A stretch of 64,000 nucleotides of DNA from Larimichthys crocea (GCF_000972845.2 NC_040012.1:9465552-9529551); one strand, 5' to 3'; positions 35,812 through 48,325 are shown, counted from the first letter of the stretch. Numbers and translations: made by a program. Notes: generated from the letters alone by a model not told the origin.

Positions 35812-35856
35812 GCCACGATTTTTTAAAAGGGAGCTGGCCTTTTTGAAAATCGTGGC
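35812..35856. repeat. Compact hairpin, 19-bp stem, 7-nt loop
   Basis: Left arm 35812-35830 ('gccacgattttttaaaagg') and right arm 35838-35856 ('cctttttgaaaatcgtggc') pair with 2 mismatches in 19 around 'gagctgg'. The foldback is too short for a typical pre-miRNA. It may be a MITE remnant or an inversion product. Confidence 0.85.
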
Positions 35857-36582
35857 TGGAGAGAAAAATGTTTCTCTATTTATATTCAGTGGACGTCAGG
35901 ACCAAAGTGACTTGCTTACACTTTGAGAATGTAATTTATGCTGCTGAGAGTGTTGTGCTGAATTCGCCAGGGTGTGGCTGCTGAGGAGTAGATGTTCCTT
36001 CTTAATAGTGATTTCACGCCTTTAGATGTGTGGTTTCAGTTTAAGCCTTCGTTCAATGATTATGGTGTGCATGTTGTTTGTTCTCCTTCATCAGCATTAT
36101 TGTGAAGACCCACAGGAAGGAAAACATGTGAAACCACCTCATTTATGTATTTTGCCTGAAAACAAAGCGTTAAATATTCACGACTTTGCCACAAGCTTTG
36201 TTTTTCTTCGTCTTTGAAGAGGCATCTCAAATCCTGGCCGACCATTTGCTATAATACACTGGTTGCTCTTCTATGTTCAGACAATGAGGTTTCAGCACCA
36301 ACATCTAAGAATCTAACCCGATAATCAATGTGTTTTTGGCTAAAAGGATGAGCTGTCCAAATTTGACAGTCCAGTAGGTGCCCATTAAACATATCATGAC
36401 CAGACTGCCCCTGATCAGATCTGTGAGGGAAACTCTTCATGAAAAAGAGAAGTCAACTTCAGCTTCTGTCAACTTTCCGTCATCACAAAGCCACATTTGC
36501 GGTGCCTGTCAACCCACATGCATTAAGAGATCATTTGTTCCCATCCCACTGAAAACAAATGGTAATGTACATGTTTTGACAT
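35857..36582. other. Unique sequence, nothing recognised
   Basis: Short overlapping frames only. No repeat family recognised. Confidence 0.4.
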
Positions 36583-36935
36583 CATGGACTATATATAAAG
36601 ATAGATGACATGACAGCTCCCCAAACGTGAAGCCAACAGTATAAGTCATGAACACATTCATGTTGGCACAGTGATGAGCTGATATATGTTTATTTTTCTG
36701 GCATGTTTGTTTGTATTTGGGGAGTTTCACGTCGTGACTGATGGCTGAGCTCTTCTTGCGATAAAGTCGGCCGCGTGTATGAGTGGGACCTTCGAACATA
36801 GTCTCTACTCCACAGTAAATATCCCCCAGTATGGAATCATTAAAATCTATTTTATCTATATTACAAGAGGGCAGCACCTGTATCTGCAGTGGGAATAAGT
36901 GAAGGTGGCTCGTCCATCTTTATATACAGTGTATG
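36583..36935. mobile_element. MITE-like element with 26-bp imperfect terminal inverted repeats
   Basis: Left end 36583-36608 ('catggactatatataaagat' plus 'agatga') and right end 36910-36935 ('tcgtccatctttatatacag' plus 'tgtatg') are inverted repeats matching at 21 of 26 positions. Interior 'catgacagctccccaaacg' next to the left end is typical of a common fish family. A 122-codon minus-strand frame overlaps it and is taken as spurious. No target-site duplication could be confirmed. Confidence 0.75.
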
Positions 36936-36947
36936 CAACACACCCAG

Positions 36948-37115
36948 TGGATTTTCACTCTTTTTTTTTCTTTTTTTTTAAGATATTTTTTTTGCCTTTT
37001 CAGCCAAAAAAGTTCGGATTTGAACCCTGGGCCGCTACAGCAAGGACTGAACCTTTGTACATGGGGTGGCTGCTCTACCAACTGCACTAAAGAACACCCC
37101 TGGATCTTCACTCTT
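36948..37115. repeat. 15-bp target-site duplication around a SINE
   Basis: 'tggattttcactctt' (36948-36962) and 'tggatcttcactctt' (37101-37115) flank the SINE and differ at one base. A 15-bp duplication is the signature of LINE-machinery retrotransposition. Confidence 0.8.
36963..37100 (-). mobile_element. tRNA-derived SINE, minus strand, with poly(A) tail
   Basis: Read on the minus strand, it starts 'ggggtgttctttagtgcag'. An A-box 'tagtgcagttgg' lies at 37089-37078 and a perfect B-box 'ggttcaaatcc' at 37026-37016, spaced as in tRNA genes. It ends in 'aaggcaaaaaaaatatctt' and an A-rich tail (T-rich on the plus strand at 36961-36979). Between them are 'ccatgtacaaaggttcagtc' and 'tgctgtagcggcccagggtt', as in a SINE family common in percomorph fish. 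The body between B-box and tail is shorter than I remember for the family, so it is probably internally deleted. Reading frames across it are spurious. Confidence 0.85.
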
Positions 37116-40100
37116 AAGAGTAGAACGTGCTTCTCTGGACCGCTAGGAGGCAAACATGCACTGGGCTCATTTGCATTGCTTGTTTCCTTTAAACAAATCC
37201 TTCTTTCATTTTTTATCTTGATTGCAATTTTCACAGGGACTTCTCCTTTGTTTAACTAGCTGTCCAATGTTGGAGAAGTTGATTTCATTTGGTTACACAA
37301 TAATGTAAAGCCATTTGAGACTGCAATTATACTCCCAATTATCCTTGCTCACAGCTCACTCAGCTGTGCATACTTTGAACAAGAGTAGTTCTCTTCTCAA
37401 TTTTTTGTGGGCACTGGCACCATTGTGTGAAAACTGATGAGTTGTTTTCACAGAGCTCTGCAGGTGAGAATTAGTCATGGCAGCGATATTTGTTCAGAGT
37501 AAACATTTTAACTACGAAGGCAAAGTTTAAGCCTAAAGTTTTCTTAGCCATAGCAATAGTTGAATCCATAAATTATAATAATTATAATAATAATAATAAT
37601 AATAATCCTTTAGAGAACAGTCACTGTGCTCAGTGTGCAGACGTCTCTGAGCAGGTTTTGTATATTCCAAAACTCCCAAAAGCTCCTTGTGCACTTCCTA
37701 CATTCAGCATAATCAAACATCTAGAGATTATATTAGTGGGTCCAATGGGATTGAAAACTGTAACACCGGTAATATTTCATCAAAGCATCAACAAATTGGC
37801 CCACACAAGAAAACAACAAATTTGCCCACACAGAAACATAAATAGACACCATGAGCATCATCACCGAATGTGGGAATCCTCCTTTCCTGCTCTCCATCCA
37901 GTTTTATGTTGGCAGCAAAACAATGTACCAAAAAAAGAAAAGAAGAAGTAAAAAAACAACAACACACACAAAAAACAGCTATTTCATGCCATGTTGAATG
38001 AGGGTTTTTGTTTACACTTTCCCATGTAAACATGTGGGCTTCACTCTGCTAGTTTTTCCAGAACAGAATGTACTTTATGAATCATATTCCATTTTATGAA
38101 TCATATATCGGTTAGGTATAAAGTTGGTGCACTCCTGTTAGCCACTGTGCTTTCTGTGCATGAATGTTGAATGTACTTTCATGACATGTAAAGGTCGATC
38201 TTTTGCATCTTTTGTCCTGCGCCTCACAGTATATGCGTCAGTTTGAAGCGTGCGCTCCATGATGCAAGTTTTAAATATTATATGTCTGTACTAAATGTAG
38301 CTGGTTATATAGCATATGGTGTTGAAATTTGCATAAAACTGTAAAGAGGTTTCATGCCTCCGGGCTACAGTATTTAGGATGGATGCCTTTCTTTTCTGGG
38401 CCAAGTAGAGGGTGTGAAGCTATTAGAAACTACAGTTCAGATGGGCTCAGATGGTTATTAATGGAAAGAACCAGGAAGAGATCAGCCTCGGAGGATGAGT
38501 CACATAGGCAGCGGCCCATCCCCAGAGGCCTCCGCTGGGCAGTGCTTTATTACCGAAGCCTTCCAGCGATTGGGTGGGATCTAAAGAGCTACAACAAACT
38601 GTGCTCTTTAAGGCTTTGCTGTGCCTGATGTCTCCGAGCCTGCTTCTCAACTACTCAGTGTTCAACTCGCCAGTAGCTTGTTTGCACAAGAGGCATTGTT
38701 ATAAATAAACATGTCTGGTGGAGGTGGCTAGAACAAAAGATAGAGAGGATGCAGTGGGAAAAAGAACCAGAAGAATATTGAGGGTCATCTATTTTGTATG
38801 TTTGAGCCAAGAAAATGTAAAACAGGAAGAAAATGCAGAAAAGATGTCTTGTCCTCTTCATAGAAACATTCATACAGGATTTGCATTTGATTCTCAGGTC
38901 CTGTAAATCTATTAATATGTATTGTTTTCTAAATGAATCAATTAATTCCGATGAGTCTTTCATTGAGGGGAAAACTGTGCTGCTTCAAGGACAACAACAT
39001 CTATCAAATTTGTGTCTCCAGGGAGAATACAACTAATTCTTTAAAGAGATTGGTAGCAGACTCGAGAAATATCAAGGGTACAAGCAAAAAAAAACACACT
39101 ATTGTTTTAAGTTAAGATCAAGCACACGTCTAAAAATAGGTGTACATTAGTCTGAATTGATCCACAAGATTAGATTATGCTAATGTATGCACGAGATGTT
39201 GAGTGCGAACTCAACAAACTTGGCAGAACTTTAAAGGTGCTTTCTAAGGTGTGATTCGTGATTCTTAGTTTAGGGGTCAAAGGTGGAGCTGGAGTACGCT
39301 TATAAAGCGGTCTGTGTTGTGTTCAAATCCTTTGACTCGCTGCACAGTCAGAGCTGTCCTTGATACAGGCTTAACTTCCAGCTGCCGCTCAGTGGCAAAA
39401 AGCAGAGGACAGGCTGCACGTCAGAATACAAACAGACACAAAGACTTGAGCTGATGTGTGTTTGTAGGGGGGAGGGATATCAGTTTATATAAATCAGGTC
39501 AGTTCTTATGTTTAATTTGTACGTTTTAAATCCTTCTTCATCCTGCAGCTGAGAAGCTCGTATGTTGGGTCGATCCTCCGTTTTCAACTCTGCAGGTCTT
39601 TCACCCGTGTGATGAACTTGTGATGTCTTGGCACATTTTCAGGGTTTTTTTTTTTGTTTCCTTGCTTTTCCATTTTTCTATTCACTACACATCTGATCTG
39701 TTTTGTTGCAGCTATTGAGAACCCGCTTTATTTGCTGACGCTCAAGGTTTCCTCACATCCTTCATCTTTCAATATCATTTTGATAGCAAAACAATTTAGG
39801 CAACCAAGGACCGATTACCCGATTGGGTAGCCGCTATCTACCCCCCTTACTCTTTGTTTAATGTGCATATATGTTCCCTGTTGCATCCCAAGTGCAGAAC
39901 ACACAGCTGACTGAGCACATGGCAACTTCATTAAAGGCCCAAACAGGCCCAGACACCTGGAATTACACTGGGCTCAGGTGGTTTGAGGTAATTTGTAAAG
40001 GTGGTAACCATGTGAGCATAACATAAATTCAAATTATAAAGGTGTTAAAATTAGATTTTGCCACACTGACCCTAAGACACAGCAACATGTTCATGTATTA

Positions 40101-40859
40101 TTGTACTTTGGTGGAGCAATTTGCAATTAATCAACTTACCGAAAACAACATAGTGAACCCAGGGCTGTTGTTATCAGAGGTCTGTGGCCTGTGCGACTTT
40201 GCCTTGTAGATAACTCAACCAACCCTGCTGTACATTTTTATTTGGATCTGCCACATACTTTGTTATGAATAGCTTTGTCTCTGTAAGGTGATTGGCTGTG
40301 TGTGCACTGCCAAGAAATGTCAATATCTACTGACTTTTCCTTATTCTGGATTGTGGTTTATTTTTTTATTTTTTTACTAAGGTAAGTGCATACAGTATAT
40401 TGTTTCTATCCCACAGCCCTCGTGTGCAGACACAGATTCATAGAGAGAATGTGAAGCAGGATTTTTCTGAAAATAGCAAACTTTTTTTCAAAAACAGAAA
40501 AGTTATGAACTCAAGACCCTGAGGGATCATTTTACACGTTTGTATACCGTCAACAGCTAAACACATAATTTCCTAACCCTCGCCCTGCTATCCGGCCTAA
40601 TATGTCCATATAGGGATCATGAGATGATCTCAAACACAAGAGCTCTGCAGATTTATTCAGCCTCACTGAACTGCATTTGACTCGTGGCATGGCGGTTCCC
40701 ATTATCGGTCCAACAGTGCAGGTGTAAGCGGCTTGGCAGAAGCTGCTACCTATTCGCCTTTTCTCAGCTGAGCCTAGCACTGCGCTGACACATCAGTTGG
40801 ACCAATTAGCTTTTTCTGTCACTCTGCTGTCACACCCTGGCTGAGCTTACTGTAACACA
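37116..40859. other. Unique sequence with an (AAT)n microsatellite
   Basis: (ATA)n lies at 37571-37606. It sits inside the longest frame of the window (37490-37951, 153 codons), which has an Asn run and a Lys-rich end but no domain, so I do not call it. T-runs occur near 39643 and 40362. No gene or confident repeat. Confidence 0.4.
37571..37606. repeat. (AAT)n microsatellite, imperfect
   Basis: Trinucleotide array of about 36 bp beginning with interrupted 'aattataataattataa' and then pure. Confidence 0.93.
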
Positions 40860-40898
40860 GAGCCTGGATGTTACAGCCAGACACCAGAATAGACCCAG
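40860..40898 (+). repeat. 39-bp sequence, copy 2 of an exact pair
   Basis: Identical over 39 bases to 34823-34861. Here the internal 'tgttacag' (40869-40876) can also pair with 'ctgtaaca' at 40850-40857 just outside the repeat, giving a small 8-bp stem absent at the first copy. Confidence 0.97.
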
Positions 40899-43077
40899 TG
40901 GGATGATGTATTGCCCACCAAGGTTGAATTCAAACCTACAACATGTGGTTTCAGTGGAAGTAGATATCATATAGGCTGTTTAGATGTGAATTAATGTGTA
41001 ACCTGGCAAAGTGTTCTGGATTAAAAAGATCAGACAACAAAGAGGATGACTGGTACTATTCTACGGTTACTGACAAGACAATCATTTGAATTATTAGCCC
41101 TGAAACTCTTTTATTTTTTCATGAACAGATCAGAAAATAGTAATGCCCAACATGTTTTCCCAGAGTACAAGCTGATGTCTTCCAGCTTACCCATCCAACC
41201 AAACGTCCAAAACCAGCACAATTTAAGCAAATGTGGAAAAACAAGCAAGCATACCCTGTCTATTTCTGTGACATGTTTAATGAGGAGAGTGTTTTGTATA
41301 GGAATATTTCAAAATGTCAAAACTGATACCTGACTCTCCACACACTGCCACCTTCACCAGAAGTGAGAAGTACCTAAAATGCAATTTGAACTTCAACAAA
41401 AGGTGGCAAAGTTGTGAAAAATACTGTGTGTGGAAGCCTGCTGTTTACCTCTAGGAAAACCTGAAAAATCATCAGCTTGCATGTTACTAATGAAGCTTTG
41501 AGGGAAAGTTCAGTGTGGAAGATTTATTCTTTCACATTAAACCCGTGCTATGTTTCTCTCCCACCCTTTTATTCAATTTCCTGCTCGTTTTCAACTGAAT
41601 TAAATTTCGAGGCATTTCCCATTTCCCCCCACACTGAAAGCTTCTCTCATTCAAAAATCTTCGACGTCACTGTAGCTGCCCAATGAACCTTCTTCCCACG
41701 TTCTATAAACAAAATCCGTGGATGGACGATGATCTTTAAATAGCATTGTCGTCATTGGTCAGTCTACCTTTCAGACTGAATATTGTGCAACTCTCCACCT
41801 CCCCACCATCACCATCATGATCTACAGATTGTCTCAATTCACCAGGGAGAGGCTGCTTCGCATCTCACATCCTGGAGCTGCATGTTATGAAGACGCTTAC
41901 ACTTCAGTGACGTCAAAATCTTTGAGATGCTTCTCTGCAGATTTAAAATACATACTGTGAAAAAATATATATTGTGTCAATCTCATCACTTCCAGTGTAC
42001 TCACTAAGAAGCCATACACCATTTTTAAAATATGGAGAACTCATCAAATCATATTAAAAGTGCAATACATTACTGTGATTAATAAAATTGGATGATGCAT
42101 GCGAGCAGTTGTTGGGTGGTAGGTGTAGGTTCGATGCGTAGGAAGTGCATCATGATGGCCACAGATGCAGAGGGGGAACCAGCAAGAAAACACAACAACA
42201 CATGAATAAAACATGAGTGAACTAACCTGGGACCAAAGGCAGAGGTTTGAAGAATATTCAGCTGCAAAAAGAGCTTCAGAGTAATTGGGTTGGGGTGAGG
42301 TTACATTTGGGGTGGAGGTAAAATTGGAAGGTGCTGCTCCATTTATATAATGAAAGAACAAAAACACAACCAGACCACAAAGACAGTCACACACAGACAA
42401 ATACACTCATACTTGGACACCTGCACACACACCTGCACACAGTGACACCGAGTACAACTTTCACTACTTGATGCCACAAAGTTGATATTAAAATTTGAGC
42501 TGTTTGCCCTGCAGCCTCGACGCTGGAGGATAAAACACATCCTCACTGTCCAATTGAAATTACAGATCTGCCTGGAAGCCTTTTTGTATTATCCAGCAAT
42601 CTTTAAATATTTAACAACAAAGAATGATTCACTGCTCTGACATGAAGATCTTTTATAATAGCAATGTCGCTGCTGTTCAGAGTATAAATGATGATCCACA
42701 AACCGGTATTAAACATCTTCATCCCCTATGCACAACAGACATGCATATGTTATATCATACACTTAAAATTGTGTCTAAAATTGATTATTTATATTACCAG
42801 AACATGAGACTCTTCAGCTGTTCACCTTCTGTAGATCACTGCAGCAAATGCTTAAAATAAATATGAAAAACAAGTTGAGAATCTAATGCATGCAACATTA
42901 TTCCTTTAGTTCATCATTCTTTAAACTTGCATTAGCTGATTTGACACTCAGGCAATGGAAACAAGCTGCACAATACTACCACATTATTACATTGTAGGTT
43001 GCTATGGCAGACTTGTTAACTAACAGTTGCTTATTTACACCTTTAACTCAGTTTTCGTCCCAACTCCAACACGTGGC
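40899..43077. other. Unique sequence, no gene recognised
   Basis: The 120-codon minus-strand frame at 42044-42406 contains a stretch with possible N-glycosylation sites and a 'cccag|gttagt' donor, but no recognisable family, so it is not called. No repeats recognised. Confidence 0.4.
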
Positions 43078-43281
43078 TTTTCAGCTGCTAAATTCTACAC
43101 TGTGTTTTTTGTTAACTTTATCTGTCAGTCATTTGGTGCTGGCACTTAATGAAAACACCTGCAGCATCCGTCTGTAGTGCAAGTGAATCCAAACAGTTAA
43201 GCTGCTGGCTTTTTAAGCCAAAACAATTAGCTGAAAGATGATAAAATGCTCCAAGTTGAGGGAAACTGTGGAGCTGGGTGG
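43078..43281 (+). repeat. Teleost 'cagctgctaaa' family repeat
   Basis: 'tttcagctgctaaattctac' is followed by 'tcatttggtgctggcactta', 'aaaacacctgcagcatc', 'gaatccaaacagttaagctg', 'caattagctgaaagatga' and 'gagggaaactgtggagctgg'. The order matches a family I know from fish genomes. A shorter, more decayed relative is at 13921-14006. Confidence 0.6.
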
Positions 43282-45189
43282 TAATTCTTTATTGCCAATA
43301 TGAGCGACTCTTAGTTAACTTACTATTAACTAACTAACTAAATCTCTGAGGGTGTATGATTGTGATTGGAGTCTGCACATTCATCTGTTGCCAGTCAAAG
43401 TCACATTATAAAGTTTAAAATACTTCTGTTTGCTCAACTCTTATTCTTAGTCTGCATCTCAAATTAAACTTTATTTTGCTGTGATCCTGACCTTTTCATT
43501 TTATTCAGTATTTCGAAACCCCCGATGGAGCAGACAGAGGTATTTATATGCAAACATTTAATTAAGGCTGTACTATATTTCCGATTTCTATCCATTTATG
43601 GTTCAAGGTCTTCTATTACATGAAGTTGTTTTGCTTAAGTTTGTGCAAGACTGCAGAATATTATGCAATACGTAACCACATTTTATGCAAATCTAATAAA
43701 CCTACAAGTCCAAGTGTATTTTAGCCCACCTGCCAACTAAACCATTACATATCATGCTTCATTTCTTAGGAATCTATGTGATGCTTCTGAACACAGAGAA
43801 GACAAGGTAATATACACTAGTGCAGATCCACAGGGGCAGACTCACACAGAGAAATCAAAAACCATGGAAACATATCCACACGGGGCAATCGAACGCCATG
43901 GAGACAAATCCATGTGACACCACGCAGATTCCAGCCTGGGTTTAGAAGTTTGCAAGCAGGCAAGGTGAGTTTCCTCCTGGGAGCTGCTTGCTGAGCAGTG
44001 AGCTGGAGAAGAAAACAATATGTTTAATCACCAACGGCACACACCACCTTTCTCTGGTTCATTCAAAGATGTGCAGAATGCACTGACGCCGCACATGGCA
44101 ACACCCATCAGCAGGAGATAAATTCAGTTTAAGCAGTTTCAATATCAATGCCAAGATAATGTATGATATTTGCAAGTCTTTTAAAATGGGACATTAGTGT
44201 AGCTTGTCGTGCTTTTGCCAAATATCCCACATCTCTGCAGGCAGAGCGAGGTCAGAAGGACAGACGACTAGGAGGAAGCCACAAATAACTGCTGGTGCCC
44301 GTGTTTATGCACCCGTATGTATTGTGCTGCTCAATCTTCCAAACGTGAAACACTGCAATATTGCACAACATAAAGACTTAAATGTATGTAAGAGAGGGTT
44401 TCTTGGTAGGGTCATTAATTTGAGGGGGATAATCTTTTGATATATGTGTGGTTCGGGTGTTTTAACACTCAATTTGAATCCAGTTCTGCTGGTTAATTTG
44501 CGGCTGTGAGGACTCCCACTCTCACTCTGAGAATATTCTGGGCTTTCCAGTCCGGGTGCATCGCTTGAATGATGCAGCAGTGTGTTGGTGTCACAGCAGA
44601 CTGAAGCGATGCGATATGTGATATCTCAGAGCCTCCTTTTCAGCACGTTGCCAAGACTGTGAGTGGGCTAAACCTGGAAACAGAAAGGCGTTTATAGGGG
44701 GAGGTCAGATTGCTGATAATAGCAGCACTCTACAGTATATGAAGCCTTTCATCATGGCATCCACTACTTAAGTTATCTCACAAATATCTCTGAATCCCAA
44801 TAACACTAGCTTGTATTATATATGTGAGTTAATGGGTCTGGGAAGTAGTTGTGAAGGTATGAGGTGTGTTTATTGAAAAGTTGACATATCAAAATCATCT
44901 CCGATACATTTATTCTGCAGCCCATCTGGCATGAATTCATAAATTTTAATGTCTCATACACAATGTGTCACTGATGATGGGCTTGTTATTAATGGATTTG
45001 ACAATTCAGAAATTCACACTCTACAGTTATTTTGATAATTTTCATTGGAAAATAGCAAACAAAAAACGTATGCATTTAGTAAACTAAATATGTTGCAGAT
45101 GTTAACATTTTGAAGACATTATAAGCTATTTAAAGACTTCATCTTGGACTTGAGGAAATTATGACTAGAACCCAACTGGTCAGACGATT
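43282..45189. other. Unique sequence, nothing recognised
   Basis: Frames up to 78 codons, none with a domain. No confident repeat family. Confidence 0.4.
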
Positions 45190-45264
45190 TTATTGGGCAA
45201 TGTTGGTGTATCACCGATACAGTTATTGGTGTATATATTGTCTGATATGTGCCAATATGATAAC
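45190..45264. repeat. Fragment of an interspersed repeat with 'tatcggtgtat' words
   Basis: 'gttggtgtatcaccgataca', 'ttattggtgtatatattgt' and 'ctgatatgtgccaatatga' resemble a decayed fish repeat built on 'tatcggtgtatatatcgg'-type words. Assignment is tentative. Confidence 0.35.
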
Positions 45265-45499
45265 TTTTTTTTTTTACAGAACACTATGCAGAAAACAATG
45301 CCTGCAGTAATTTAGATATATTAAAGATGTTCTGTTGTTTTTGATTCATAGTTGTGATTAAATTATGTAGTTTAAGTGTCATTTTGGACAATAACGTTTA
45401 TTGTAAAACTGTAACATATTCTGCCTTGTTTACAACTTTGTCACAAGTGGTATCATAAAATCCAGTATCGTTTGAGTTCTAAGTGTGATGGCTGGATTT

Positions 45500-45625
45500 T
45501 TTTTAGCCATGCCAGAGACATTTGTGAAGATTGAAATATCTCATCAATGAATGGACTGTACAGTTGCTTGTGGTCGCCAGGAGTATGAATCCCCTGACTT
45601 GCACCACCAGCAGGTAAAAGCAGGT
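45500..45625 (+). repeat. Fragment of a common fish interspersed repeat
   Basis: 'tgaaatatctcatcaatgaa', 'gtggtcgccaggagtatgaa' and 'tcccctgacttgcaccacca' match a family whose copies read '...aggatgaatccc...gatcccctgac...ccaccatgagg'. Borders are uncertain. A minus-strand frame here is spurious. Confidence 0.45.
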
Positions 45626-45689
45626 CAAGATCTTGCACTACCAAAAGAGGTAGACACAAATATCGGATGGATTGTTTGACTTTGCATCG

Positions 45690-45880
45690 ACTCCATTATC
45701 AGGTTAAATGTTTAATTTGTCTAATTTGATTCATCACCAAACACTTGCACTTGAACTAATGACATTCCCATTAGCCTCAGCTGCTCTTTGCGCTAATTAG
45801 TAATGGTGGCATGCAAGCATACGAAACTAAGATGCAAGAACGTGCACGACGTCAGCATGGTCACATTCAGGTCAAAGCTT
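45690..45880. promoter_or_regulatory. Candidate conserved regulatory element
   Basis: Repeat-free patch with 'gtttaatttgtctaatttga', 'ctaatgacattcccattag' and 'cgctaattagtaatgg' (TAATTAG at 45794-45800), followed by 'gcacgacgtcagcatgg' with a CRE-like core. Inference only. Confidence 0.22.
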
Positions 45881-46583
45881 GACAGACCTGCAAGGCTGTA
45901 GACTCTTAGTCTTGTTTTACTACTGCTACCTGCTACCTACAGCATTAGAGTTATAAGGATGAGAATCTTTTCATTGCAGTACGATCATTACAATAACTGT
46001 AAGCTAAACTGTAAAATTGTACATCAATCATAGTCCTATTGTATATTTACAATGTGGCAACTTAATGTGCTCTTTAAATAGTTGATGATATTTTCTCTGT
46101 TGGACATCATTAATTAATCAAAGCTGTTAGCAGTGCCGCTGTTGTCAACTTGATGACTTTGTACGTACTTTTTACATCACCCTGGCAACCTCATGTATAA
46201 AAAGAAATTAGCAACAAATCAGGTCTGTCTGAAAGCATTATGAACCATGTTAATGTGCTGAGCGACTCTGAAGGCAGACAAATTGATACAGACAGTGATC
46301 AGCACCACCTGCTTGTCTCATTTCAAGTGTGGTAACACATTTACTGCGAGTGGTCTCAGTAAAGTGCAGATGTCACCAAATGGCGAATGAATAACACATA
46401 ACAATGTCTTAGTAATTCTTTGTCATTACAACAGATTTTTTTTTTTCTGTTTGTGTGCCATTGGATGCCGTTTTGTCTCAGCTGACTTATAATGTGCAGA
46501 GACAGTGTGATTGTGTCATTTTGAGGAAAAAAATGTGCCTTAGTTTATATAGCAACCAAATTCAGGTATGGATGGGCGTGTCA

Positions 46584-46650
46584 TCTTTTCCTAAACCTAA
46601 CCAAGTAGTTTTGGTGCCTAAACCTATAAAAAAAGTGCAACCATATCACA
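46584..46650 (+). repeat. Fragment of a 'cctaaacctaacc' repeat
   Basis: 'cttttcctaaacctaaccaa' then 'ttttggtgcctaaacctata' belongs to a class of fish repeats with alternating 'cctaaccaagt' and 'ggtgcctaaac' words. The short fragment gives limited confidence. Confidence 0.4.
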
Positions 46651-48247
46651 ACTTTAACCACATTATCAGGTCACCTGATGAAGATCACCTGACTCATATA
46701 TGATCTGAAATGCATTAAATGAAATTAACTTTGGCCAATTCATGACATCATGTAGTGAGGGGCTGGTTGTGTGTCCAGCTTGTATGCAGTAGGGGAAAGA
46801 AGTACATTACATGATCATTATGTCACCAGAGTAAAAATATGGAGAAAAATCACAGATAATTTCAAATCACCAGCTATTTAAAATGTCAATCTAAAAGTGA
46901 AAATGCCAACAAATGAATCCACAAGCACTAAGGTGACTTTGTAGTTTGTCCCATTGTCCCTAGCAGAAACAAGATTCCAAACTGAAGTAGTTGTTGATCA
47001 CTCTTGCTCCCTACCAGCTGGTTAAGAGGAGTGAGGAGTCAGCAGTCATTTGTGGTATAAAACAGAGCAATCAATCAAACTGGTAAGGTTATTTGCAGAC
47101 AGATACACACAGAGACACACATACATATGAGCAAACGCATCGATCCCTCAAGGGTTTATGCCTGGTGGAGATAAAAAGCGTCTCCCAAATAGAGACCCTC
47201 CTCTTCTCCGAGTGGGAAGCGATCAGGATTCATTATAAAAATATATTGACGCGTAAGTTAAAGTGTGATGTTGCCGGGCAACACACTCAAGTAGTTTTTT
47301 TGAAAGGATAATACTGTAGCTACTTTCCTTTCAAAACCAGAATAAAACTTAACAAGACTGCTCGAGTCCCTGAGTGATCATTTTATTTCAAGCAAGATGG
47401 ATTTCAACATTTTTTTTTTTTTACTATAACAATTATTATGCTGCTAAACTCTACATGCACCCTATGCGGTATTAAAAATGATTGTTTGATTATGAAACAG
47501 ATGAATAATTCACAGATGCATATCTAAACAAAAATATGAGGTGGGTTTTTTTTCTGACTTTCACAGTCAGATCTGCGTGCCTAGAAGCATTTGGCTGAGT
47601 GAGCCATGAAAGCTGCAATCCTCACCATTGAAAAGAATAGCAATTCAATTAGTACAATACAGCTCTGGTTGTCAGGCAACACCAAGGACATGCCATTCTT
47701 TGCACCGTGGCATTCATCTGTTTCGTAAACTGTAATGACATTAAAAGGAAAATCACAGCCAAGGATGATTACAAACCTTTTGAAAAGCTTGGATGAATTG
47801 CAGTCCTCACCCACGTTCCATTTGCTTTGATTCAGTAAATTGATGCGGTAGGACGTGGCTTTTGGTTTGATAGGATCACCTCCATGGACACAAGGTGTAC
47901 AAATGCTGAAGATGGAAAATATATTCTATTAAAGTGTCTGCACAACCTGTAGCACGCATACATTAGTAAAAAGTTACAGTTCACAGACACTATGCTGTTT
48001 CACTGAGGAGAACACTGAAAGGAGAACTAGTTCTGCTCAGGGTCAAAACACAAGGCTTTTAATTAAAATGAACATTAAAAACTTAGAGCTGACATTTTAT
48101 ATTATGTTCCAGCACATTCCAATTTTCAGCTCAGAGCAGAAATGTACTCTACATATGACACAAGGCCTTGTACTGCTGTGTTGTATTAACAAAAATATTC
48201 AGATCTATTCTTCTTCAAATGAAATATGCATCTTTTCTTCTCTATGC
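46651..48247. other. Unique sequence, nothing recognised
   Basis: A small 11-bp inverted repeat occurs at 47298-47308 and 47326-47336 ('ttttgaaagga'). T-runs near 47410. No gene. Confidence 0.4.
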
Positions 48248-48325
48248 CCATTTATCCAGGGTTAAAGGGGGCCGGAGCGAGTCCCAGCATGTATCCTGGA
48301 CATGGTGCCACAGCGGTCCATTCAG
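48248..48325 (-). repeat. 3' segment of the tRNA-headed teleost element, minus strand
   Basis: On the plus strand 'catttatccagggttaaagg', 'gggccggagcgagtcccagc' and 'gtatcctggacatggtgcc' mirror the 11-112 segment in reverse complement. Decay is heavier and the match dissolves after about 48325, though 'ggacactgtgggag' near 48394 may be a further remnant. Confidence 0.55.

Noticed and set aside
36509..36877. 122-codon minus-strand frame
   Set aside because: Lies almost entirely inside the MITE at 36583-36935.
36920..37259. Overlapping frames of more than 100 codons on both strands
   Set aside because: They cross the tRNA-derived SINE and its poly(A) tail.
37490..37951. Longest frame in the window, 153 codons
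   Set aside because: Contains an Asn run from (AAT)n, ends in a Lys-rich tail from A-rich DNA, and shows no domain or splice structure.
42044..42406. 120-codon minus-strand frame with possible glycosylation sites and a 'cccag|gttagt' donor
   Set aside because: The acceptor side is weak, the residues match no family I know, and the donor is not ideal. Kept only as a note.
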